Under the pieces are notes generated by a model. The model ran no database searches. It was not told where the DNA came from and saw only the letters and a program-made list of their open reading frames with translations. From Mesorhizobium sp. ZC-5 (GTDB taxonomy: Bacteria > Pseudomonadota > Alphaproteobacteria > Rhizobiales > Rhizobiaceae), in the NCBI RefSeq assembly GCF_025753855.1, contig NZ_JAOWPT010000022.1:1-38597 (forward strand): a stretch of 38,597 nt of DNA, written 5' to 3'. This document shows positions 1-7,143 of the stretch, piece by piece (the first letter of the stretch is position 1; every line of letters starts with the position of its first letter). Position numbers and translations under genes: made by a program.

Positions 1-55
1 CATGTTCCTTCAAAATTCCGATGATCTGCTCTTCAGAGAAGCGGCTACGTTTCAT
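1..55 (-). mobile_element. 5' end of an IS3-family transposase (OrfA), cut by window edge
   Basis: Reading leftward from an ATG at 55-53, the 18 visible codons begin MKRSRFSEEQIIGILKEH, the typical N terminus of the helix-turn-helix OrfA subunit of IS3-family transposases common in rhizobia. The gene runs off the window, so its completeness cannot be judged. Its position beside nif genes fits a symbiosis island rich in insertion sequences. Confidence 0.75.
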
Positions 56-126
56 GTCCTGGTCCTCTCTATGGGCCAGAACGAACTTCAAACCGGATTA
101 GATCAGAGGGGCAAGGTCATGACAAA

Positions 127-444
127 TCAAGGCAGCAGCAGCGATATGGCTAGCATTTGATGGAGTAAATCTGCAGATTCATTCGTCACCTCGTCATGGT
201 CTGACGGCTGGGACCCAACCTCCTTGCAACTGCCGACATGCTCAGCCATTCGGCCATTTCTGCTAGCACAGCCGGACCGCCAGATCAGAAAGAGCACGCT
301 ACCGAAATAGCCTACCTGGAGGAGCAGCCAACAAGCCAGCGTTGTGACGACAACTGCGCGGATGGAATGAGAAGCCACGTAGACGGTCAGAGCGTTGCCG
401 CACAGGACCAGCCACAGGACGCGATAAAAGATTCTAAGGGGCAA
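127..444 (-). CDS. SyrA-like small membrane protein (exopolysaccharide production repressor family)
   Basis: A 105-residue protein with two hydrophobic stretches (about residues 5-25 and 29-54) followed by a polar tail. The N-terminal half resembles the SyrA family (rhizobial small inner-membrane proteins usually annotated as exopolysaccharide production repressors; S. meliloti SyrA modulates succinoglycan). The start is a TTG at 444 with a strong AGGAG eight bases upstream. It begins 27 bases after the fdxB stop on the same strand, so it is probably the last gene of the DUF269-DUF683-fdxB transcript, placing a surface-polysaccharide function under nif expression. The C-terminal 45 residues are not recognisable and may vary between strains. 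Family assignment is fairly secure; direction of the effect on polysaccharide is not readable from sequence. Confidence 0.7.
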   Translation of the reverse strand: MPLRIFYRVLWLVLCGNALTVYVASHSIRAVVVTTLACWLLLQVGYFGSVLFLIWRSGCASRNGRMAEHVGSCKEVGSQPSDHDEVTNESADLLHQMLAISLLLP

Positions 445-471
445 CGCCGTTCTCCTGGTTTGTGCGCCATA

Positions 472-792
472 TCATGCAGCGACCTTGTCGGCCGCGACAT
501 GGGTCTGGCAGTTCTTCGGGCAGACGCGGGCGCAGGCTCCGCAGCCGATGCAGCGGCCTTCATGGTCGACGACCATGATCATGCGATTGAGCTCGCCGTC
601 GAAGTCGTCGTCGTCCTCGCCGTCACAGGCGCCGAGGATTTCACCCGCGTCGTCGACGCCGTAGAGGTGCATGATCTCGCGCGAGCAGACCTTGAAGCAG
701 CGGCCGCAGCCGATGCAGGTCGTGCCATCGATAGCGGTGAGATACTCCGGCATCCATTTGGAGCCGTCGCGGGTGACGAAAGCGCTGCTCAT
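472..792 (-). CDS. fdxB: Nif-specific ferredoxin III (FdxB), two 4Fe-4S clusters
   Basis: Electron carrier of 106 residues if translation starts at MSSAF (792), the ATG that overlaps the stop of the upstream DUF683 gene (ATGA). Two cysteine motifs are visible: CIGCGRC-x3-C (C26 to C36) and CIGCGAC-x3-C-x3-C (C81 to C95), separated by an acidic insert (GEDDDDFDGE) typical of the FdxB family found behind nifX in proteobacteria. It probably delivers electrons to nitrogenase or to cofactor assembly. An ATG-less longer reading (to 837) is possible but adds residues without family resemblance. A degenerate second copy lies at 21146-21484 before nifQ, so this is the only intact fdxB seen here. Confidence 0.92.
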   Translation of the reverse strand: MSSAFVTRDGSKWMPEYLTAIDGTTCIGCGRCFKVCSREIMHLYGVDDAGEILGACDGEDDDDFDGELNRMIMVVDHEGRCIGCGACARVCPKNCQTHVAADKVAA

Positions 793-992
793 CGCGCATT
801 CTCCAGTGCAGCGAGGTCCTTCTTGGCTGCGTCCCACTCAGCAAACACGGTGAACGTTTTCTCGGCAACCGCCTTGATCTCAGTCCAGTTGACCGGGAGG
901 TCCTCGGCAAGGTCGTGCAATTCCATCTTCGCTGTGCCCGCACGGGACTGCAGCTTGCGAACTTTCTTCCGCAACGCCTCAAGGTCTGACAT
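789..992 (-). CDS. NifX-associated DUF683 (Rop-like, CCE_0567-type) protein
   Basis: A 67-residue helical protein starting MSDLEALRKKVRKLQ at 992, behind GAGGA about eight bases upstream; an alternative ATG at 1022 overlaps the stop of the DUF269 gene. It matches the DUF683 family, a small coiled-coil protein almost always found with nifX, DUF269 and fdxB in nif operons; the cyanobacterial homologue was described as a metal-binding four-helix assembly. Its exact role in nitrogen fixation is unknown. The overlap with fdxB downstream and the tight junction upstream indicate one transcript. No second copy is seen after the other DUF269 gene at 6143, where only the first bases of homology to this gene's leader remain. 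Confidence 0.85.
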   Translation of the reverse strand: MSDLEALRKKVRKLQSRAGTAKMELHDLAEDLPVNWTEIKAVAEKTFTVFAEWDAAKKDLAALENAR

Positions 993-1018
993 TGATCGTT
1001 CCTCGCAAATTGGTTTCA

Positions 1019-1489
1019 TCATGCCCGCGCCACGTCGGGACAGGCTTCAGTGGCTGCGGTCGCATCGTCGACCAGTTTCGTACCGGCCTCGGCGAGTTGC
1101 CGGAACGTCTCGAAGCCGAACTGATGCAGGTCTGGGCAGAACGACCAACTGCCCGCCCCTGAAAAGCACGCGCCCGAAGGCCTGACTGGTTTCATCTCCA
1201 CGATTGGCGATGTCACCGGGCGGAAACGCTCCGCGATCGCAAGCCCGACAGCGGTGTAAAACATATCGAGCCTCCACAGCACGTCCGGATCGGAATAGCC
1301 CATGCCAGGGAACACATGGCGCTTTTTTCTGGTGACGATGAAGTCGGCCAGCAGCGTGGCGTCCGATCTGCCTTCCCATAAGCAGTAGGATTCCTGAGAA
1401 CGGATCAGCCGCACGAGGCATTTGACGAACGGGGCGGCAAGGGCCGCCACGTCCTCGTTGGCAGCGGGGCTAACCGCGGCATCAGACAT
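1019..1489 (-). CDS. Second copy of NifX-associated DUF269 protein, with a locally frameshifted segment
   Basis: A 156-residue DUF269-family protein (about 150 residues in most nif clusters) starting MSDAAVSPAANED, with GGAG ten bases upstream. It is a paralogue of the gene at 6143-6619: both share [29 protein letters not shown] and QFGFETF-type segments. Between about 1130 and 1190 the DNA of the two copies aligns, but this copy is read in a different frame (KPVRPSGACFSGAGSWSF instead of [16 protein letters not shown]), then frame is restored, so two compensating indels changed roughly 20 residues. The copy may be damaged or neutral, with the 6143 gene as the functional one. Biochemical function of DUF269 is unknown; it is nif-specific by context. 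Confidence 0.8.
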   Translation of the reverse strand: MSDAAVSPAANEDVAALAAPFVKCLVRLIRSQESYCLWEGRSDATLLADFIVTRKKRHVFPGMGYSDPDVLWRLDMFYTAVGLAIAERFRPVTSPIVEMKPVRPSGACFSGAGSWSFCPDLHQFGFETFRQLAEAGTKLVDDATAATEACPDVARA

Positions 1490-1500
1490 TTCATATCTCC

Positions 1501-1550
1501 TCAATTTCTGTCCTCTTCCGCGAAGAACTCTTTCTTTTTTCGAAGACGGT
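1501..1550 (-). pseudogene. Remnant of the nifX 3' end
   Basis: The last codons read RKKKEFFAEEDRN-stop on the minus strand, matching the C-terminal AEKKPSFEDED of the intact NifX at 6646. As with the intact nifX-DUF269 pair, it sits just upstream of a DUF269 gene. It is joined directly to a nifH-like scrap, so the segment between nifH and the end of nifX was lost after duplication. Confidence 0.55.
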
Positions 1551-1559
1551 TGCCTCGGG

Positions 1560-1690
1560 CACACTTGCGCAGCCGACGCCCGGCTCGGGGCGGCCAATTC
1601 CATGGAATTGATGCCTCGGTGGCCGAGCTTGGTCGTGTCTTCGACTGCAAGGCCTTCCACGCGGATCCGCGTCGAGCATCCCTTCCACCG
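1560..1690 (-). pseudogene. Degenerate nifH fragment
   Basis: On the minus strand, EDTTKLGHRGINSMEL and, one frame over, [10 protein letters not shown] align with [21 protein letters not shown] and [10 protein letters not shown] of the intact NifH (residues 70-100). The DNA also aligns with 13925-14040 base by base over about 110 positions. The fragment is frameshifted, lacks the P-loop and the second half, and cannot encode a reductase. Homology fades above about 1690. Confidence 0.7.
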
Positions 1691-1829
1691 TGATGCGGCC
1701 ACAGGTCACCGCAAGATTCGAGCCTCGACCCCGCTGCAAACAATCCATCCGGTGCTGCACGGGGCCTGCTTGCGGCCACGCCAGGGAAATGGACGAATTG
1801 GCCAGTGAACATCCCGACCATCCTCCTTT

Positions 1830-2990
1830 TTATGGACTCTTCTCGCGCGGCCGCGCTTTGGCACCTCCGGGAAGCTTGTTTTGCGGAGCCGCACAGAGAG
1901 CGCCGTAACAAACCTTGCCACCCCTGTAGTTGGCCAGGGCCTGCAGGAGATCCGGTAGAAGGTGCTCTTTCAGTTCGTCCGGGATAGGCTCCGGACCGTC
2001 CAGCGACGTCAGTGCCAGTTCGACCAACTCGATCGCGCGATCGTTGTTGCCGTTCTCGTGATAGTACCGGGCGACTGCCGGATAAGACTGGGACTTAGGG
2101 CTGTCGCCGTGCGGAGGATTCAGTGCCAGGATGTGTTCGGACAGCTCCTTGCCCATCGCGAAGCGTTCAGCAGGGGGAAGGCGCGAATGGTCATTGGCCG
2201 GATGGAAAAGTTGGTCTAGCGCCGAAACCATCCAATCCTCGGAGTTTTTGTCGATCGCGTCGCGAACCAATTGGCGTATGACGGGCAAGCCGGTCCACAT
2301 GTCTTGGATTTTGTGCAGCAACAGATGCGCATGAGCCAGGCGGAAATTGATGTCGTCCGGCATCAAGGCGATGCCCTCTTCGATTGCCCAGAGCGCCGTC
2401 TTCCAATCTTCCAACTTCACCGCCGCCCAGAATCTGTCATCGATCGGCTTTTTCAACGCTTGCTCGCGCGCCATAGGTTCGCTTGTGGCGAGCCGCTCCG
2501 TATCGGCGGCTTTAGCTTTATCGCTGGTGCGCCAGCTGCCGTTCAGCACTTCCGGCAAAACCTCATCGAGTTGGCTCGGATGACCGATAAAAGCGATGTG
2601 GCCGTCTCGGTCGACCACGAACGAGGTCGGAATCCCGACGGAAAAGCTGGGTTCCCTCCAAAGCTTCTTCATTTCGCCTGTGAAGTCGAACCCGATCCGA
2701 TAGTTCAGATTCGAGCACTTGTCGGTCAACCATGCGTCCAACTTGCTTCGGGCCTCAACTTCCGTTGGAGCGTCTTCATCCGCCGCTATCCCGACGACCT
2801 CAAGTCCGCTGTCCTTGTATATTTCCTGGAACAGCATCAGTTGGAGCATCTCCGTCGAACATGGTCCGCACCAAGTTGCCCAAAATTCAACGACATACAC
2901 TTTGCCGGACTGGAAGTTCGCAAGGGGCTCGCCACGCAGCCAGTTCTCCACTTTGATCGAAGGAGCCGGTGACTCCATCCGCAATACCAT
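1830..2990 (-). CDS. TlpA-like thioredoxin-fold protein with C-terminal helical repeat region
   Basis: A 386-residue protein. Residues about 10-165 form a TlpA/AhpC-TSA-type redoxin domain with the active site WATWCGPC near residue 40 and a typical GIPTSFVVDRDG strand, the cis-proline element of thioredoxin folds. Residues 200-360 are helical and TPR-like. No signal peptide is visible, so it is probably cytoplasmic, unlike classical TlpA. The start at 2990 (MVLRMESPAP) has GGAGAG five bases upstream; a GTG at 3026 is an alternative. It sits behind a sigma-54 promoter and two NifA sites, and is the first gene of a possible transcript running to the SyrA-like gene. A nodule thiol-redox or metal-centre maturation role is inferred, not shown. 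Confidence 0.75.
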   Translation of the reverse strand: MVLRMESPAPSIKVENWLRGEPLANFQSGKVYVVEFWATWCGPCSTEMLQLMLFQEIYKDSGLEVVGIAADEDAPTEVEARSKLDAWLTDKCSNLNYRIGFDFTGEMKKLWREPSFSVGIPTSFVVDRDGHIAFIGHPSQLDEVLPEVLNGSWRTSDKAKAADTERLATSEPMAREQALKKPIDDRFWAAVKLEDWKTALWAIEEGIALMPDDINFRLAHAHLLLHKIQDMWTGLPVIRQLVRDAIDKNSEDWMVSALDQLFHPANDHSRLPPAERFAMGKELSEHILALNPPHGDSPKSQSYPAVARYYHENGNNDRAIELVELALTSLDGPEPIPDELKEHLLPDLLQALANYRGGKVCYGALCAAPQNKLPGGAKARPREKSP

Positions 2991-3159
2991 CTTGCTCTCC
3001 AAAGCTGTTGCCGCAGGTTTCACCACCTAATGCCCGAGCTTGTTTCCCTCTTAGAGAGGGGCACAAGGGTTCAAAGAAAGGAGAGCTATCGTCTCGCGCA
3101 TATGCATGCAGTCAGCCTTCACTCAGTGTTACCACATCACAATCTGCAACAGTCAATTA

Positions 3160-3174
3160 GCAAAGGCCGTGCCA
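3160..3174 (-). promoter_or_regulatory. Sigma-54 (-24/-12) promoter for the TlpA-like gene
   Basis: Minus strand reads TGGCAC-GGCCT-TTGC, a perfect match to the RpoN consensus TGGCAC-N5-TTGC. It lies 170 bases upstream of the ATG at 2990. The leader contains a small hairpin (CCCTCT-CTA-AGAGGG near 3046-3062). Confidence 0.85.
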
Positions 3175-3243
3175 GCGCGCACAGCGCGCGTTAAGCGCAT
3201 GATTTCGCATTGAAAAACCTTCACAGCGTCCAAGATGGCCGGT

Positions 3244-3288
3244 TGTAGCGAACCTGACATGTTGTCTGTCGCTGTCAGGTTTTGGACA
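3244..3288. promoter_or_regulatory. Two NifA upstream activator sites (TGT-N10-ACA)
   Basis: TGT-AGCGAACCTG-ACA at 3244-3259 and TGT-CAGGTTTTGG-ACA at 3273-3288 both match the NifA consensus exactly, 70 and 99 bases upstream of the -24 element. The first differs from the nifH site at 14420-14435 at only two of 16 positions, suggesting a shared origin. Confidence 0.8.
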
Positions 3289-3289
3289 A

Positions 3290-4342
3290 GCACCCCGCGT
3301 CGCGGTCAGAAAAGTGTGGCTACGGACGACGCAACATATAATTTGGGTTAAGGGACAAGCAGAAGGCCATGATGACTGTCTTGGCAACCATCAGGATCGT
3401 CATCATCCTCTACTAACGCCACCTCGCTTGAGCTTCTTGCCGTTCCGGTCCGGAGGCGGTAGCGGACCTCGCCACTTGCAAGGGGCCGCTTCATCCGTGC
3501 CCCTCCTGCGCCGCCTCCCCCGCTTGCGATTGAATTCCTGGCTGGCGGCATAGGAGTTCTTTACGACGAAGCCGGTTCAACTGCGGCTCGTGAATACCGA
3601 ATCGTCAGATCTGACGACCATGATCGGGGCGAAAAGATCAGGATGAGAGCCGGCATGTGCCTGCCGGTGAACTCTGCGGGAATCCTGCTTTGTGTCTATC
3701 TTCTGTATTCCCGGTGCTCAGGTGCAACGGGAATTCATGGTGGGAATGTAAGCGTTGGCGAAATTGACAACCCAAAGACCGCTCTGTCGCCAAGCGGGGT
3801 CGGGCCCGACCGACCGAAAACGAAGATGCCGCCGTCCGCACTAACCCGGGCTACCATCCTAGGCGATGACATGGGATTGATGCCATCGTTCGCGCCGACG
3901 CCGGCAAGAGCCCGACCGTCCCGACTCGAAGGTCGGTGCCTTGGCCACTGCACGGTCGTTGCGGTGTTCAGCTCCCGGCCAGTGATGAGGGAAATCGTGA
4001 TAACGCCAATACGATGCGGCTAAGGTCCGAACGCGGCCTGCCGCGCTGAAACGACTCTCTTTCTCGACCTGACGTCGACCTGCGAAGCGGTGGTTTTGAG
4101 CGCATTGAGGCGCCTGTACCTGTGCGCGGCCGTTGGTCTGCGCGTCACCGGTCATCTCGGGCGTGCAGAAACCCCGAGCGCGCTCGAGACGTCCGGGATG
4201 TTCTTCGCGATGGCGCGTGCAAATTCGCTCGAGGAGCTTCGCGAAACCTGCGTGTTTGCCGCGATCTTTCTGCGACTTGGCGTCAGGATACATAACGCAG
4301 GGGAGTAGAGCTTCGAACAGCATGCTGCACCTTGGGAACCCG
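3290..4342. other. Gene-poor stretch between the TlpA promoter and the usp gene
   Basis: No open reading frame here has a convincing start, codon pattern or family signature. The right half (about 3860-4030) contains scraps that may come from a transposase, listed separately. The rest looks like decayed DNA. Confidence 0.5.
3860..4030 (-). mobile_element. Possible IS110-type transposase remnant
   Basis: In different minus-strand frames the pieces IGVITISLIT, KAPTFESGR and GRALAGVG occur in the order expected for the C-terminal half of IS110-family transposases (P-G-I-G-V-I-T-A ... F-x-S-G-R-x-L-A-A-W-x-G-L). Frames change between pieces and no intact gene exists. The match is by eye and short. 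Confidence 0.3.
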
Positions 4343-5224
4343 TCAACGAGCCAAAAACAGCGGCAATGGCGGCTTGCGAACGATCCATCTCGTCACGCCA
4401 CCGAAGAGCCGCTCGCGCAGCCGACGGCTGCCGTACGCGCCCATGACAATCATGTCGGCAGACGTGTCGATTGCGTGCTGCGCGAGCACTGTGGCCACCG
4501 GTTTGCCGGCACTCGCTAGCCGGTCAACCGACACCCGAGCACCGTGCCGAGTGAGATAGGCAGCAATGTCGGCTCCCGGCTCGTCGCCGCTACAGGTCGC
4601 CTCCGGATCGACGAGGGCGACACGAACTTCCTCTGCACCGGATAGCAGATCCAGCGCTTCCCGAACCGCACGGGACGCCTCGGCTCGCGCATCCCATCCG
4701 ACCAGCACGCGCCGTGGCGACAGAGTAGCCTCAGAGCCGTTCGGCACGACAAGCACCGGCCTTCCGGTGTCAAACAAGCTGCCGTCGATAACTAAAGGTC
4801 CGAGACTAATGTCGTTGAGAAGTGCGGGGCCGACGATTGTCAGGTCGGTACAGAGCGCGCGCTGTCGCACCGCCTCACCGACGCTGGCCCGATCGCAGTT
4901 GGCAATATCGACATCATAGCACCGCCACGTGGCTCTCAGCAGTTTATGAATTTCCCTGGATGTTTTTTCCAGACTGGCCATGTCCTGGGAAAATGTCTCG
5001 ATTTGCCTGTAGCGTTTTTCCAGTCTGGCAATGGCCCTTGCGTGTTGTTCAGGCCATTCGGGGATGCCATCGCATGGCGGCGGAGGCGACATAACGAGCC
5101 GAGGAGGCGACATAATCAGAACGGACAGATATGCGCCGACCTCGGCGCACAAGCCGGCAGCTGTTCTGACATCCCGATCGGAGTGGTCAGCTCCCATTAC
5201 ACTGAGTAGGCTTTTGAAGGCCAT
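4343..5224 (-). CDS. Universal stress protein (UspA family), two-domain
   Basis: A 293-residue protein starting MAFKSLLSVMGADHSDRD at 5224 with AGGGAGAGG upstream. The C-terminal half has the Usp nucleotide-binding signature: a MGAYGSRRLRERLFGG segment (G-x2-G-x9-G type) followed by TRWIVRKPPLPLFLAR; the central RRVLVGWDARAEASRAV begins the second Usp domain. The N-terminal domain is more divergent and carries a PPP-rich loop. It follows the response regulator by about 105 bases on the nif strand and may be the last gene of the extended nif transcript. A stress function in low-oxygen nodules is plausible from family and context only. Confidence 0.88.
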   Translation of the reverse strand: MAFKSLLSVMGADHSDRDVRTAAGLCAEVGAYLSVLIMSPPRLVMSPPPPCDGIPEWPEQHARAIARLEKRYRQIETFSQDMASLEKTSREIHKLLRATWRCYDVDIANCDRASVGEAVRQRALCTDLTIVGPALLNDISLGPLVIDGSLFDTGRPVLVVPNGSEATLSPRRVLVGWDARAEASRAVREALDLLSGAEEVRVALVDPEATCSGDEPGADIAAYLTRHGARVSVDRLASAGKPVATVLAQHAIDTSADMIVMGAYGSRRLRERLFGGVTRWIVRKPPLPLFLAR

Positions 5225-5329
5225 CTGACTGCCTCTCCCTGAGTTTGTCGTGCCCGCAGGCGCGTTTCGAAGCCGCAAGACTTACCCTGGCCAGGACGCA
5301 GACGGGAGTGGCACCCACCCCTGCCCTGT

Positions 5330-6034
5330 TTAGTCGTCCGGCTTCTCGAGCGAGTAGCCGGCCGACCTGACGGTGCGAATGATGCTGCCTGGCGAAGCCG
5401 CCTTCAGCGCCTTTCTGATCCGGCTTATATGGACGTCGACGGTGCGCGCACCGATATGGATATTGTCCGGCCAGGCCGCGTCGATCAGCTCGTCTCGGCT
5501 GAAGACCTTGCCTGGAGTCTCAAGAAACTGCCGCAGCAGATTGAACTCGAGAGGTCCGAGATGGATGTCGTGGCCATTGCCGCGAACCCGGTAGGCATCG
5601 AGCTTCATCTCGAGCCCGCCGCAGCGGAGCCAACTGCCGTTTTCAATTCCGTTTGAACCTGGCTTCGGCAGCGCCAGCTTCGTCCGCAGACAGTCAAGCA
5701 GCGTGGCCGGCGCGATCGGCCGCACAAAGCTCTCGTCAATGCCTGCCTTCAACAGATCAAGGTGCTGGTTCTCGGCACCTGGCGCGATCAGGGCAATAAC
5801 GGGCAGATCGCCGGTCCGTGGCTCGCCCTTGAGCCGGGCACAAATTGTGGAGCCTGTCGCGCTTGTTGGCCCGCAGTCCAGCACGACCGCCTGGAGCTCC
5901 CGATCATCGGCCAATGCGAGAGCGTCGTCCACGCCGCCTGCCGGCTCACTTGTGAAGCCGTCCACCCCCAGGATGTGGCTGAGGAACAGATACAACTCCG
6001 CATCTTGCGAACAGATCAAGACCAGTGGCTTCAT
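5330..6034 (-). CDS. OmpR/PhoB-family response regulator with an atypical receiver
   Basis: Residues 1-120 form a CheY-like receiver and residues 135-234 a winged helix (LGPLEFNLLRQFLE ... SRDELIDAAWP ... RTVDVHISRIRKAL ... VRSAGYSL), typical of PhoB. The start MKPLVLICSQ at 6034 fits the receiver; an ATG at 6115 with AAGGGG ahead of it would add 27 residues. The receiver keeps the acceptor-type aspartate in VVLDCGP, but the acidic pair after the first strand is reduced to SQD and the usual K-P near the end reads R-P. No histidine kinase is nearby. It follows the nif DUF269 gene by 108 bases on the same strand, so it may be co-transcribed with nif and regulated by level rather than phosphorylation. 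The target is unknown. Confidence 0.85.
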   Translation of the reverse strand: MKPLVLICSQDAELYLFLSHILGVDGFTSEPAGGVDDALALADDRELQAVVLDCGPTSATGSTICARLKGEPRTGDLPVIALIAPGAENQHLDLLKAGIDESFVRPIAPATLLDCLRTKLALPKPGSNGIENGSWLRCGGLEMKLDAYRVRGNGHDIHLGPLEFNLLRQFLETPGKVFSRDELIDAAWPDNIHIGARTVDVHISRIRKALKAASPGSIIRTVRSAGYSLEKPDD

Positions 6035-6142
6035 CAGCGCTACCCCAAGAACCAAATCGGCCTCGACCGCCTCGGTGGAGTGGGCTGGCCATTGCCTGTC
6101 CTCAGAACCTGACATGATCCCCTTGCTTGAAAATCGGTTCCA

Positions 6143-6619
6143 TCACGCCCGTGCCACCTCGGGATAGGTTTCAAGGGCTGCGGTCGCATCGCCGGCCAGT
6201 TTCGTACCGGCCGCCGCGAGTTTCCATAACGTCTCGAAGCCGAACCGGTGGACGTCGCGCAGGGTCTTCGACAGAACGACCAACCGCCCGGACGTCAAAA
6301 CGACGCGCCCGAAACCCTCATGGCTCATCTCCATCATCGGCGATGCCATCAAGCCGGAGCGCTCCTCGATGGTTAGCCCGACGGCGGCGTAAAACATGTT
6401 GAGCCGCCACAGCACGTCCGGATCGGGATCGCCGATGATCGGGATCGCACGGAGCTGTTGCTTGGTGACGATGAAGTCGCCCAGCAGCTCGGCATCCGGT
6501 TTGCCTTCCCATGACCCGTAGGAATCCTGAGCACGGATCAGCCGCACGAGGCATTTGACGAACGGGGTGGCAAGGGCCGCCTCGTCCTCGGCGACAGCAA
6601 GGCTAACCGCGGCATCCAT
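6143..6619 (-). CDS. NifX-associated DUF269 protein
   Basis: A 158-residue DUF269-family protein starting [16 protein letters not shown] at 6619, with AGGAG eight bases upstream, 26 bases after nifX. Family members are found next to nifX in most diazotrophic proteobacteria and their function is unresolved. This copy keeps a continuous frame through the segment that is scrambled in the copy at 1019-1489, so it is the better candidate for the functional gene. Homology to the other locus stops just after the stop codon, where only the first bases of the DUF683 leader remain: the DUF683 and fdxB genes now exist only at the 472-1489 locus. Confidence 0.88.
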   Translation of the reverse strand: MDAAVSLAVAEDEAALATPFVKCLVRLIRAQDSYGSWEGKPDAELLGDFIVTKQQLRAIPIIGDPDPDVLWRLNMFYAAVGLTIEERSGLMASPMMEMSHEGFGRVVLTSGRLVVLSKTLRDVHRFGFETLWKLAAAGTKLAGDATAALETYPEVARA

Positions 6620-6645
6620 TTCGCGTTCTCCTCATTTCAGTCCTC

Positions 6646-7143
6646 TCAGTCCTCGTCCTCGAACGACGGTTTCTTTTCGGCGACGCCTGCCTCCGCCAGC
6701 ACCTTGCGCAACCAGGGGGGAGGACATGTCCTCAGCATCATCTGCGTGCGCAACAGCACCTCCTGGATGGTCTGGGGCTTCGGCACTTTGATTGGGTGGA
6801 TTTTTGCCGAAACAACCCTGGCTGCCGACGGTCCGCCGATAGCCAGACAAAACAGGAGATGACAGCCCCTCAGCGCCTCGACTTTCGGGGTGATGCGATC
6901 ATCGCCGTCAGTCCGATGCTTCCCGCTCTCATCGGAAACATCATCGAAGGCCACGGCTTCCACGAGACCCCACTCCTCGCGCGTGACATCGTAGACAGCA
7001 AAGCGCCTGGCCGACCCGAAATGGGCGTTGAGGCTCTTCATGTCTTGCGTGGCGATCGCGACGCGCAAGGCGCCGGCTTGCCGTTCCGGCACCGATGCGT
7101 GGACTTCGTCAGTGACGAGTGAGAGGCGACGAACGGAGCTCAT
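6646..7143 (-). CDS. nifX: NifX, iron-molybdenum cofactor carrier/assembly protein
   Basis: A 165-residue NifX from MSSVRRLSL at 7143. The NifX/NifB-C/NafY-type domain spans about residues 25-130: LRVAIATQDMKSLNAHFGSARRF is the hallmark start, followed by KVEALRGCHLLFCLAIGGPSAARVV. NifX binds NifB-co and FeMo-co precursors and passes them to NifEN. The tail carries the RNA-like extension LLRTQMMLRTCPPPWLRKVLAEAG common to rhizobial NifX. The chosen start overlaps the end of nifN by 35 bases with GAGA upstream; translational coupling is likely. Confidence 0.93.
   Translation of the reverse strand: MSSVRRLSLVTDEVHASVPERQAGALRVAIATQDMKSLNAHFGSARRFAVYDVTREEWGLVEAVAFDDVSDESGKHRTDGDDRITPKVEALRGCHLLFCLAIGGPSAARVVSAKIHPIKVPKPQTIQEVLLRTQMMLRTCPPPWLRKVLAEAGVAEKKPSFEDED

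Noticed and set aside
3643-4023. Plus-strand 126-codon frame beginning with a signal-peptide-like segment
   Set aside because: The hydrophobic start is followed by sequence without domain resemblance, and the other strand holds transposase-like pieces; no ribosome binding site of note.
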